Part shown: piece by piece, positions 56,953 to 64,000 of the stretch
Numbering within the stretch: the first letter of the stretch is position 1
Layout of the letters: every line of letters starts with the position of its first letter
DNA from: an uncultured bacterium
GTDB taxonomy: Bacteria; Bacillota; Clostridia; Oscillospirales; Ruminococcaceae
DNA length: 64,000 nucleotides
Assembly (NCBI GenBank): GCA_905215965.1
Contig: CAJMSD010000002.1
Coordinates: 124,001-188,000, forward strand
Direction: 5' to 3'
Program-made: the position numbers and the translations under genes
Notes under the pieces: model-generated
Told to the model about the DNA's origin: nothing
Database searches by the model: none
The model's input: the letters and a program-made list of their open reading frames with translations, nothing else

Positions 56953-58494
56953 ATGGCTAATGTTACATATATTGCTCCGGTCAAAGCCGAGAATACGATA
57001 CATAAAATACGCTGTGCGGCATACTGCCGAGTATCATCAAGCAGCGCTGACCAAATGCACTCCTATGCAGCACAGGTCAAGTTCTATAGTGAGAAGTTCA
57101 TAGGCTCTGAAACCGAGGAGCTTGTGGATATATACGCAGATGAGGGTATCTCCGGAACAGGCACAGCAAAGCGAACAGAATTCCAAAGACTGATCCGTGA
57201 CTGCAAGCGTGGAAAGATAGACCGAATATATGCAAAGTCACTCAGTCGATTCGCCAGAAACACCAAGGACTGCCTTAATACGGTGAGACTCCTGAGAGAG
57301 CTTGGAATATCCATATATTTTGAAAAGGAAAACATTGATACTGCCAAAACTAACGATGAACTTATAATAACAGTAATGGGCAGTCTGGCTCAGGAAGAAT
57401 CTACTTCCATAGCACAGAATATGCGCTGGGGCATAAGAAAACAAATGGAGAAAGGTGCATTCAAACCCAGGACAGCACCATTCGGATATAAATCAGAAAA
57501 TGGGAAACTGGTCATTGACGAACAGGAAAGCGAGATCGTCAAGGAAATCTTCAGGTGGTATCTTTCAGGCATCGGCACAACTCAGATAGCCAATAAACTA
57601 AATGAACAATATGGACGTAAAGGCGAAAAGCAGATCAAATGGTGTCACACCATTGTAAGATATATCCTCTCAAATGAGCGATATATAGGAGATTTGCTGC
57701 TGGAGAAGACATACAGGACCGATACCCTTCCCAGTGTCAAAAAGAAAAATAACGGAGAAAGAGATCAGTTCTATGTTACCGACTCCCATGATGCTATAAT
57801 AAGCCGAGATGAATTTGAAAAAGTACAGCAGCTTATGTCGAAAATGGCCGTGAGATATAAACCTGAAAGGAAGAATAAATACATAATTGGAAGTATATTG
57901 GAATGTGGTGAATGCGGTTCAGGATATAGACGGAAATGTAATAATGGCATATATTACTGGACTTGTACCAACCATGACAAAAATGCTGACAATTGTTCTG
58001 CAAAGCTGATCCCTGAAGATATAATAAAGCAAGCATTTATATCAATGTGCAATAAGCTGATACAGCACTATCGAGAGATACTTCTCCCCTTACGTCGAAG
58101 CTTACAGGAACTTAATATGCGCCGTTTCAGCGGCAACACTAAAATAATAGATATACATAAGAATATTGCCGATATCAAGGAACAGCGCCATGTACTATCC
58201 AGACTCAGGAAAAAAGGCTTCATGGATGAGAAGAAGTACAACGACAAGCTCACTGAACTGGAAAGTCAGCTCGCAAGGCAAGAACGAGAGCTGAAAAAGA
58301 CCGCTAAGGCTGATAATGAGGATGACACTCTCGAACAGCTTGATATCCTCATAGACACCATAGAAAAACAAGATAATATAACTACGGAGTTCGATGAAGA
58401 ACTATTCGGGATCATAGTTGAGCATATAATAGTCAGAGACAAAAGCCTTGAATTCATACTTATATCAGGCTTGTCACTCAAAGAGGATATATAA
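56953..58494 (+). CDS. Large serine recombinase 1
   Basis: A 513-residue site-specific recombinase. The catalytic Ser is in AAYCRVSSSS near residue 22; YADEGISGTGTAKRTEFQRLI, SLSRFARNTKD with the active-site Arg, and AQEESTSIAQNMRWGI follow. The recombinase domain (PFGYK, ILSNERYIGDLLLEKTYR) and zinc ribbon (CGECGSGYRRK...CTNH) come next, then a coiled coil and the C-terminal beta tail. Full length. AGGAGG precedes ATG 56953. Confidence 0.94.
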   Translation: MANVTYIAPVKAENTIHKIRCAAYCRVSSSSADQMHSYAAQVKFYSEKFIGSETEELVDIYADEGISGTGTAKRTEFQRLIRDCKRGKIDRIYAKSLSRFARNTKDCLNTVRLLRELGISIYFEKENIDTAKTNDELIITVMGSLAQEESTSIAQNMRWGIRKQMEKGAFKPRTAPFGYKSENGKLVIDEQESEIVKEIFRWYLSGIGTTQIANKLNEQYGRKGEKQIKWCHTIVRYILSNERYIGDLLLEKTYRTDTLPSVKKKNNGERDQFYVTDSHDAIISRDEFEKVQQLMSKMAVRYKPERKNKYIIGSILECGECGSGYRRKCNNGIYYWTCTNHDKNADNCSAKLIPEDIIKQAFISMCNKLIQHYREILLPLRRSLQELNMRRFSGNTKIIDIHKNIADIKEQRHVLSRLRKKGFMDEKKYNDKLTELESQLARQERELKKTAKADNEDDTLEQLDILIDTIEKQDNITTEFDEELFGIIVEHIIVRDKSLEFILISGLSLKEDI

Positions 58495-58599
58495 AGATAA
58501 GGTGCTTTGTGAACAAAAACAAAGCACCCTTTTTGTTAGGTTTGGTGATAGATAAGACAGCGGATTTGTGGTATCCTTGTGAGGAAAGGAGGTGCAGAA

Positions 58600-59496
58600 A
58601 TGGCTAAAAATCGAAGGATACCGTTCGGATATCAGATGATAAACGGAGAGATAACAACACACCCGAGAGAGGTGTATGCCGTATCCAAAATATTTGCTGA
58701 ATACCTTAAAGGGAGAAGTCTGCTTGACATATCCAAAGAACTGCAGGCTGAAGATATTCCATATCATCCTTGTGAGGACAGCACATGGAACAAGAATATG
58801 ATAAAGCGTATTCTGGAAAACGAGAAGTATCTTGGTACTGAGGTATTCCCTCAAATCATATCCCCTGATATTTTTCACAGAGCAAATAATAAAAAGCTGA
58901 AGAAAGCGACTAATATATGCGTAGTTCCCGATGAACTGAAAGAAATACGGAACATGACAATATGTGCTGAATGTCGAAAAAGGCTGTTCAGAAATCAGAA
59001 CGGTACATGGACCTGCAAGACGTATAGATGCGGAGCATTTGAATTCAAAGCAACAGATCAGATGATATTATCGGCAGTACTTAATATGCTTAACTCAGCG
59101 ATAGCAAATCCAAGTCTTCTTGACGTCGAATCCGAGATGAGTGTATATACACCTGACGGAGAAATACTAAAGCAGAATAATGAGATATCACGCCTCATGG
59201 AGAGTCCTGAAATTGAATATGATCGAGTGAAAAGTGCGATATTACAGCTGGCACAGATGAAATATAACTGTTGTACATATAACGACATTCCGCAGAAAAC
59301 AGAGTTGCTGAAAAAGCAGCTTTCAGATAAAAAACAGCAAAACACCATTGACATCGAGATCTTGAAGAAATGTGCTGAATACATAACTGTCAGTCATAAT
59401 GCTACAATAGGACTCGAACTTATAAACGGCGTAAAACTGAATAATATAACGGAGAGGAGCAAAGAAATTGGAAGTTACGATGATACCTGCGACTAA
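58600..59496 (+). CDS. Recombinase-family protein without the catalytic domain
   Basis: A 298-residue protein that starts directly in the recombinase DNA-binding domain: RRIPFGYQMINGEITTHPREVYAVSKIFAEYLKG, then MIKRILENEKYLGTEVFPQI and a Cys pair CAECRKRLFRNQNGTW...CGAF. The resolvase domain with the catalytic Ser is missing, and the start has a perfect AGGAGGTG, so this is a natural short form and not a truncation. It lies between two full recombinases and overlaps the third by 29 nt. It may bind an attachment site and steer the partners. Confidence 0.82.
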   Translation: MAKNRRIPFGYQMINGEITTHPREVYAVSKIFAEYLKGRSLLDISKELQAEDIPYHPCEDSTWNKNMIKRILENEKYLGTEVFPQIISPDIFHRANNKKLKKATNICVVPDELKEIRNMTICAECRKRLFRNQNGTWTCKTYRCGAFEFKATDQMILSAVLNMLNSAIANPSLLDVESEMSVYTPDGEILKQNNEISRLMESPEIEYDRVKSAILQLAQMKYNCCTYNDIPQKTELLKKQLSDKKQQNTIDIEILKKCAEYITVSHNATIGLELINGVKLNNITERSKEIGSYDDTCD

Positions 59497-61075
59497 GAAA
59501 ATAAGTGCTGATACCACAGATAAGTACCACCAGCTCAAAGTCGCAGCCTACTGCCGAGTCAGTACCGAGCAAGAGGAACAGCAGAACAGCTATCAGGTCC
59601 AGATAGACTACTATACCGACCTTATCAATAAAAACAAGGAATGGGAGCTTGCAGGCATATTCGCTGATGAAGGAATATCGGGAACTCAAACCAAGAAACG
59701 TACTGAGTTCAATAAGATGATAAGGCTCTGTAAGAAGCGGAAAATCGACCTTGTGCTTTGCAAGTCCATAAGCCGATTTGCTCGAAATACTGTCGATACA
59801 CTGGAATATGTCAGACAACTCAAGGATCTCGGCATCGGTGTAATATTCGAGAAAGAAAACATAAACACCCTGACCATGACCTCAGAGTTCATGATAGCTC
59901 TGTACGGAAGCTTCGCGCAGGCTGAGTCGGAATCAATCAGCAAGAACGTGTCATGGGGTGTAGAGAAAGCCTTCCGTGACGGAAAGGTACGGTACAGTTA
60001 TAACAACCTCTATGGCTACCGCAAAGGAGCAGACGGTAAACCGGAAATTATACCTGAAGAGGCGGAAGTAGTAAGGCTGATATATAAGCTGTACCTTGAC
60101 GGCTCAACGCTTCGGCAGATAGCTCAGCACCTTACAGATTTAAAAATCCCAAAGCGTGAGTGTACAGAATGGAACTTGATCGCTGTACGTTCAATTCTGT
60201 CAAATGAGAAATATGTCGGAGATGCCTTGCTTCAAAAGACGTATACGGTTGACTGCATCACTCATAAGAAAGCTAATAATAATGGAGAACGTGCTAAATA
60301 TCTTGTCACCGATGCACACGATGCGATAATCGACAGAGATACATATAACCTTGTTCAGCAGGAAATGACACGCAGATCTTCGCTGAGAAAAAAGAGTGAT
60401 AAGTGTGTCACTGCACAAGGAAAATACTCGGGCAAATATGCTCTGACCGAGATAATGGTATGCAGCGAATGTGGCTCAGCATATAGGCGGCAGACATGGA
60501 ACATACACGGAAGAAAATGTCCTGTATGGCGATGTGTGAGTAGGTTCGACAACGGTAACCGTTACTGCAAGCAATCACCGTCGATTCATGAAGATAAGCT
60601 CCATAAAGCAATACTGTCAGCAATTAATGAGTACTATGACTGCAAGGATAATATAAAGGAGCTTCTGAAAAGCAATGTGGAACAAGCACTGGCAGGGGTA
60701 AGCATGAAAGAAACAAAGGAGATCCAGAAAAGGCTTCGGGAGATCGATGATGCCAGAAACGACTACATCTCCCTTATAGCAGCCGGTACTATGGATGAAG
60801 AAGCACTGGATGAGCAGTTCCAAAAGCTGTATGCCGAGGAACAGGAACTCAATGCAAGGCTGAAAGAGCTTGAGGAAAGCAATAAGATTGATAATAACAA
60901 AAGGGATCGGATAACTCAGGCACTGAAGAATATAGACAGTAGCTCCTGTGAGTTGACAGAATACAATGATATGCTTGTGAGAAAACTTATAGAGTGCATT
61001 AAAGTCAACAGTAAAACAGAAATAACGATAATATTCAAAGGTGGGATAGAGGCTACAGTGGAAGTAGAGAAATGA
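59468..61075 (+). CDS. Large serine recombinase 2
   Basis: A 535-residue recombinase. AAYCRVSTEQEEQQNSY near residue 32 has the catalytic Ser; FADEGISGTQTKKRTEFNKMI, SISRFARNT and GSFAQAESESISKNVSWGV follow. LYGYRKG, ILSNEKYVGDALLQKTYT, zinc ribbon CSECGSAYRRQ...CVSRFDNGNRYC and a helical C-terminus with IIFKGGIEATVEV complete it. TTG 59468 with GAGGAG upstream is the likely start; ATG 59480 is the alternative. Last gene of the trio, followed by a strong terminator. Confidence 0.93.
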   Translation: MEVTMIPATKKISADTTDKYHQLKVAAYCRVSTEQEEQQNSYQVQIDYYTDLINKNKEWELAGIFADEGISGTQTKKRTEFNKMIRLCKKRKIDLVLCKSISRFARNTVDTLEYVRQLKDLGIGVIFEKENINTLTMTSEFMIALYGSFAQAESESISKNVSWGVEKAFRDGKVRYSYNNLYGYRKGADGKPEIIPEEAEVVRLIYKLYLDGSTLRQIAQHLTDLKIPKRECTEWNLIAVRSILSNEKYVGDALLQKTYTVDCITHKKANNNGERAKYLVTDAHDAIIDRDTYNLVQQEMTRRSSLRKKSDKCVTAQGKYSGKYALTEIMVCSECGSAYRRQTWNIHGRKCPVWRCVSRFDNGNRYCKQSPSIHEDKLHKAILSAINEYYDCKDNIKELLKSNVEQALAGVSMKETKEIQKRLREIDDARNDYISLIAAGTMDEEALDEQFQKLYAEEQELNARLKELEESNKIDNNKRDRITQALKNIDSSSCELTEYNDMLVRKLIECIKVNSKTEITIIFKGGIEATVEVEK

Positions 61076-61077
61076 GA

Positions 61078-61120
61078 AAAGCTCGTCTATGATCTTAATG
61101 GATCATAGACGAGCTTTTTC
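61078..61120 (+). terminator. Strong terminator after the recombinase trio
   Basis: A perfect 14-bp stem GCTCGTCTATGATC / GATCATAGACGAGC (61081-61094, 61101-61114) followed by five T and preceded by A residues. Confidence 0.92.
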
Positions 61121-61196
61121 TTGTTATATTGCAATCAGCCTTGCATTATTAGCTGTGTTGATGTATAATAAAGAAAACATGAAATAGGAGTTCATC

Positions 61197-61802
61197 ATGG
61201 ATAATACATATAAATATCCGGCTATACCACCTTGTCAGCTGGATGAGAATAGTCCTATAGTCGGAAGTGATGGTGAGCAGCTTTCGACGCTGACAGAGTA
61301 TTGGAAATGGGCGCATTCGGATCTTCTTGGAAATACCGAGCGAGGGATCCTTGCTGAATACTTGGTGAGACTTGCACTCAATATCACCGGCAACAGGCTC
61401 TCATGGGATAAATATGATCTGCTGTACAAAGGACGCATACGGATAGAGGTGAAGTCTTCTGCGTATATACAGACCTGGGGACAAAAGGAGCTTTCTTCTA
61501 TTTCGTTCAGTATAAGTCCTTCATTAGGCTGGGATGTCAATAGTAATTCGTATGAAGATACGAGAAAAAGGCAGTCAGATATTTATGTGTTCTGTCTGTT
61601 AGATTGCAAGGATCAGAGTGTAGTACAGCCGACCGATACTTCACAATGGGTTTTCTATGTTCTGCCAACCAAAGTGCTGGACGAACAGAAACCAACTTCA
61701 AAATCAATTTCACTATCTGCTCTGACAAAGCTTCCCGTAATAGAGTGCAGATTTAATACTCTTAAACAAGAAGTAGATAGAATAATATCTGATATTTCGT
61801 AA
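61197..61802 (+). CDS. PD-(D/E)XK-like putative nuclease
   Basis: A 201-residue protein. The segment YDLLYKGRIRIEVKSSAYIQTW near residue 80 looks like the PD-(D/E)XK core (a late ExK pair after a hydrophobic strand), as in restriction endonuclease-like proteins; an acidic residue in WDKYDLL could be the first ligand. Upstream ERGILAEYLVRLAL is a helix often found before such cores. It is followed after 21 nt by a GIY-YIG gene. The pair lies just outside the recombinase trio. Confidence 0.6.
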   Translation: MDNTYKYPAIPPCQLDENSPIVGSDGEQLSTLTEYWKWAHSDLLGNTERGILAEYLVRLALNITGNRLSWDKYDLLYKGRIRIEVKSSAYIQTWGQKELSSISFSISPSLGWDVNSNSYEDTRKRQSDIYVFCLLDCKDQSVVQPTDTSQWVFYVLPTKVLDEQKPTSKSISLSALTKLPVIECRFNTLKQEVDRIISDIS

Positions 61803-61823
61803 ATATTGAAAGGTCGTGATAAT

Positions 61824-62552
61824 ATGTTCACACCGGAAGTGATAGAACAGCTTCAGTACTATGTATACCGCCTGATTGACCCACGCACAGGACAAACCTT
61901 CTATGTCGGTAAAGGCAAAGGAAATCGAATCTATGCTCATATAAATGATGCCCTGAAGAGCTTTGACGGACAATCATACGAAAGCAATGATGAAGATGAG
62001 ATCTCAGAGAAGATAAAGCAGATACGAGAGATAAAAGCAGCAGGTCTCGAAGTTATCCATGTTATACAAAGGTATGGACTGACCGAGAAGGAAGCATTTG
62101 AGGTCGAGGCAGCTCTTATTGACTGCTATCCGGGACTGACAAATATTCAGGGTGGTTATTCATCAGACCGTGGAGTCAACAGTGCAGAAGTACTTCAAAG
62201 AGTATTATCATGTGAAGAATTTAAAGATCAGCCTGACTTAAAATACTGTATTATCAAGATAAATGATCATGTTCTTAACGAACGTGGAAGTGTTTACGAA
62301 ACCGTCAGAAAGCATTGGAAGGTCAATCTCTCAAGAGTAAAAAAGATACCTTATGTTTTAGCTTGCCATAATGGAATAGTTGCCGAAGTGTACGAAGCTG
62401 AAAAATGGTATCGATCAGAAGAAATGCCGAAGCGATGCGAGTTTATTGGTAAAGTCGCAGATGATGGTATAAGACAGCTTTTTATTAATAAAAGACTTCC
62501 TAAGAAGTATTGTAAAAAAGGTATGGCGTCTCCGGTGCTTTACCATGATTGA
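61824..62552 (+). CDS. GIY-YIG nuclease-domain protein
   Basis: A 242-residue protein. Residues 10-105 carry the GIY-YIG pattern: YYVYRLIDPRTGQTFYVGKGKGNRIYAH with the tyrosines, the Arg and, later, EAFEVEAALIDCYPGLTNIQGG with the Glu. This is the long-spaced subgroup (LEM3-like). The C-terminal 130 residues are unassigned. The ATG at 61824 follows AAAGG; an in-frame TTG at 61806 is less likely. It should be co-transcribed with the PD-(D/E)XK-like gene. Confidence 0.8.
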   Translation: MFTPEVIEQLQYYVYRLIDPRTGQTFYVGKGKGNRIYAHINDALKSFDGQSYESNDEDEISEKIKQIREIKAAGLEVIHVIQRYGLTEKEAFEVEAALIDCYPGLTNIQGGYSSDRGVNSAEVLQRVLSCEEFKDQPDLKYCIIKINDHVLNERGSVYETVRKHWKVNLSRVKKIPYVLACHNGIVAEVYEAEKWYRSEEMPKRCEFIGKVADDGIRQLFINKRLPKKYCKKGMASPVLYHD

Positions 62553-62614
62553 GGTAAGCGAATAGATAAGATGCACTTCTTGTTTCAAGGAGTAGAGAAA
62601 TAGTAAAACCAAAA

Positions 62615-62644
62615 TGCTCCCTGTAGCCCAAACTACAGGGAGCA
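62615..62644 (+). terminator. Terminator after the nuclease pair
   Basis: TGCTCCCTGTAG-cccaaa-CTACAGGGAGCA, a perfect 12-bp stem; the T-run is weak. Confidence 0.7.
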
Positions 62645-62695
62645 GAAATACATATTTGTTAACTGAAAAATATTTTGGAAAATTATGTTTTTCTC

Positions 62696-62724
62696 TTGAC
62701 AAATACAATGGAATATGCTATACT
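62696..62724 (+). promoter_or_regulatory. Promoter of the ART-like gene
   Basis: TTGACA (62696-62701), 17 nt, TATACT (62719-62724). Confidence 0.85.
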
Positions 62725-62730
62725 ATGTAT

Positions 62731-63040
62731 AGAAAAGAATAGCGCATAGGCGCTTTAAAAAACGGTGATATAAAAACCGCTTAAAATTGCGGAAAAATGA
62801 ATGTCATCAATTTTGTTATACCCAGACATCAAAGGGCAATGAAAAAGATATTGCCCAAGAAACCCCCGATTTTATCGGGGGTTTCGCCGTTTCTACGGCA
62901 GAAAAAACAGCAAGCGATTTTGCAGATGTGAAAAAGGTATTTTTCCCTTTCTGTAGTGAGCCGAACTCTCGCACAACCGAATACAAGCCACCGAGCGCAT
63001 GGATAAGAACAAATCCATGCGCTTTTTTTATTCCACAGAA
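62731..63040 (+). promoter_or_regulatory. Long leader with three stable hairpins before the ART-like gene
   Basis: From the promoter to the gene there are about 320 nt without a credible gene. Stems: GGGCAAT/ATTGCCC (62834-62856), AAACCCCCGAT/ATCGGGGGTTT (62860-62884), and GCGCATGGAT/ATCCATGCGC followed by seven T (62995-63029), which is a complete intrinsic terminator 10 nt before the AAGGAGG. Such an order suggests transcription attenuation, with an unknown signal. Confidence 0.6.
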
Positions 63041-63052
63041 AGGAGGAAAACA

Positions 63053-63793
63053 ATGCGAAAGCAAACGAAATTGGCCGAGGTCAAACTAACCGCCCTTGCT
63101 CTGCTATCCACAGAGATCAATGAAACGCCGTACTCACCGATGATCGTCAAGCACCCCTTCACCGACACCGGAGTAAGTGCTATCCCCGATGGCAAAGGTG
63201 GCGTGGAGATGATCGATCTCACAGAAGATGATGCACAGTTCAGGTGGCGACAGGCTATGGCTCGGCAGATCGATAAGGCAGATAGTGCCTACGCAATATA
63301 TATGATGGTCACCAAGCCCTACGCGCTGACCTTTCTGAAATTCGCAATGCCCCATCTCTCAAGAGAAGATATGTCCCAAATCCTCGCCAGTGCATGGACG
63401 AGATCTGAAGCACCGCACCAGGACGTAAACGTTACCGTCAACCAGCTCCTACGGATGTTCAAGCAAGCCGATCCCACTTGCCTCATGGAGCAAGACGAAT
63501 ATATCCAGTTCAAGACATTGGACGACACGGTGACTGTCTACCGAGGGGTAACCCCTCACAATGCTAAAAGCGTGAAAGCGTTATCCTGGTCACTGAATCA
63601 GGAAACAGCCGAATGGTTTGCCCACCGCTTCGGCGAGAACGGAACGGTCTACGAAGCACAGATCGATAAAAAGCATATATACGCATATTTCAGCGGAAGG
63701 AACGAATCCGAGGTGATCGTCGATCCTTCCTATCTGACAAACATTACGGAGGTACAAGATCTGTCCTCCGATTTTTTATTATCACAAGAATAA
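63053..63793 (+). CDS. Possible ADP-ribosyltransferase-like element protein
   Basis: A 246-residue protein. The last third reads VTVYRGVTPHNAKSVKALSWSLNQETAEWFA...GRNESEVIVDP. This has the order of an ADP-ribosyltransferase of the R-S-E type: Arg in YRG, SxS-like SWS, and ExE-like NESEVIV. The N-terminal half is helical and unassigned. The match is by motif order only. AAGGAGG precedes ATG 63053. It may also be a structural homologue without activity, as such genes occur in conjugative elements and phages. The next gene follows 14 nt downstream. Confidence 0.45.
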   Translation: MRKQTKLAEVKLTALALLSTEINETPYSPMIVKHPFTDTGVSAIPDGKGGVEMIDLTEDDAQFRWRQAMARQIDKADSAYAIYMMVTKPYALTFLKFAMPHLSREDMSQILASAWTRSEAPHQDVNVTVNQLLRMFKQADPTCLMEQDEYIQFKTLDDTVTVYRGVTPHNAKSVKALSWSLNQETAEWFAHRFGENGTVYEAQIDKKHIYAYFSGRNESEVIVDPSYLTNITEVQDLSSDFLLSQE

Positions 63794-63807
63794 CGGAGGT
63801 AACGAAA

Positions 63808-64000
63808 ATGACCATATATCAAGAAGAAATGCAGCGAAAGGCACAGCACTACGGATGCATCACAAGTTATGACGAAGCAGACCAGCTCCTGCTCATCTCG
63901 CACAAGGGAGTCCATCTGACCGCAATCAACCCTGAAGGATTTATGTTCTACAACAGCAAGGATCTCACCGATCCCGAATCCCGTGAGGTATTCTCCCACC
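63808..64000 (+). CDS. Hypothetical protein, 3' end outside window
   Basis: ATG 63808 with GGAGG upstream opens a frame that reaches the window end (64 codons). The text MTIYQEEMQRKAQHYGCITSY and LLISHKGVHLTAINPEGFMFY is alpha/beta and unassigned. It follows the ART-like gene by 14 nt and probably shares its transcript. Confidence 0.6.
   Translation, partial: MTIYQEEMQRKAQHYGCITSYDEADQLLLISHKGVHLTAINPEGFMFYNSKDLTDPESREVFSH

Larger units (their letters stand above)
52830..61120 (+). mobile_element. Serine-recombinase element module, boundaries not defined
   Basis: All genes from the sigma-like factor to the third recombinase are on the plus strand and closely spaced: sigma-like, structured RNA, toxin, helicase, two small proteins, three recombinase-family genes, and a final 14-bp terminator. 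Such an order is seen at the end of clostridial integrative elements. Conjugation genes are not in this stretch. Neither end could be fixed. Confidence 0.5.

Overview
The window looks like a chromosomal segment of a low-to-moderate-GC Firmicute, most likely a gut or rumen Clostridium relative of the Ruminococcus/Oscillospiraceae type. The reasons are strong AGGAGG ribosome binding sites, many TTGACA-17-TATAAT promoters, T-box leaders, a PdxS/PdxT vitamin B6 route, and mobile-element families typical of that group (MobP3 relaxase, DUF6103, DUF3789, tandem large serine recombinases). The species cannot be named from the sequence alone.

Layout. 1-3.9 kb: core genes on the minus strand (cysteine synthase, DUF1294, a degenerate receiver-GGDEF protein, a diacylglycerol-kinase-family enzyme) and a tRNA-Gln(CUG). 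4.3-9.2 kb: a mobilizable-element module (ArdA-like protein, DUF6103, candidate oriT, relaxosome protein, MobP3 relaxase with Sel1-like repeats). 9.3-12.7 kb: a cobW relic, then a Fic / PrdX-like / nitrilase trio between two copies of an att-like repeat; a third copy lies at 20.8 kb. 12.7-20.8 kb: two T-box-controlled acyl-CoA ligase units, one a sugar-isomerase-like/ligase fusion, the other an XRE-cupin-ligase fusion translationally coupled to an ACT-ACT-metallo-beta-lactamase protein, plus a MaoC-type hydratase. 21-24.3 kb: recombinase debris, pdxS-pdxT and a C-terminally truncated pdxR. 24.3-27.5 kb: Crp/Fnr regulator divergent from ferredoxin-hcp. 27.4-30.1 kb: a MarR/radical-SAM/radical-SAM cassette between two copies of a recombinase-associated hairpin. 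30.3-32.2 kb: repeats, a resolvase with a three-site res locus, and a broken amidotransferase. 32.2-41.2 kb: phosphate cluster pstSCAB-phoU-phoPR with HD protein, degenerate receiver and a broken ppk1.

41.2-52.8 kb is accessory: two Y-family polymerases, ImmA/XRE-type regulators, SUKH-like and GrpB-family proteins, hydrolase, ankyrin and YolD-like genes, with several gene fragments. 52.8-61.1 kb holds a sigma-like factor, a gene-free and richly base-paired stretch of about 470 nt, a MazF/PemK-type toxin without a visible antitoxin, a DinG-like helicase, a DUF3789 membrane peptide and three serine-recombinase-family genes. 61.2-64 kb carries a PD-(D/E)XK-like plus GIY-YIG gene pair and a possible ADP-ribosyltransferase-like protein behind a long hairpin-rich leader.

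How it fits together. The pst/pho genes form a standard phosphate import and sensing unit whose polyphosphate kinase has been destroyed by a stop codon and a mobile-element fusion. The T-box ligase units suggest that shortage of charged tRNA turns on activation of carboxylic acids to CoA thioesters. Ruminococci are known to build branched-chain and aromatic amino acids from scavenged acids by reductive carboxylation, so amino-acid-starvation control of acid activation is a testable reading. The strongest candidates for undescribed biology are these T-box/ACT/ligase units, the structured RNA in front of the orphan toxin, the triple-copy att-like repeat, and the nuclease pair beside the recombinases.
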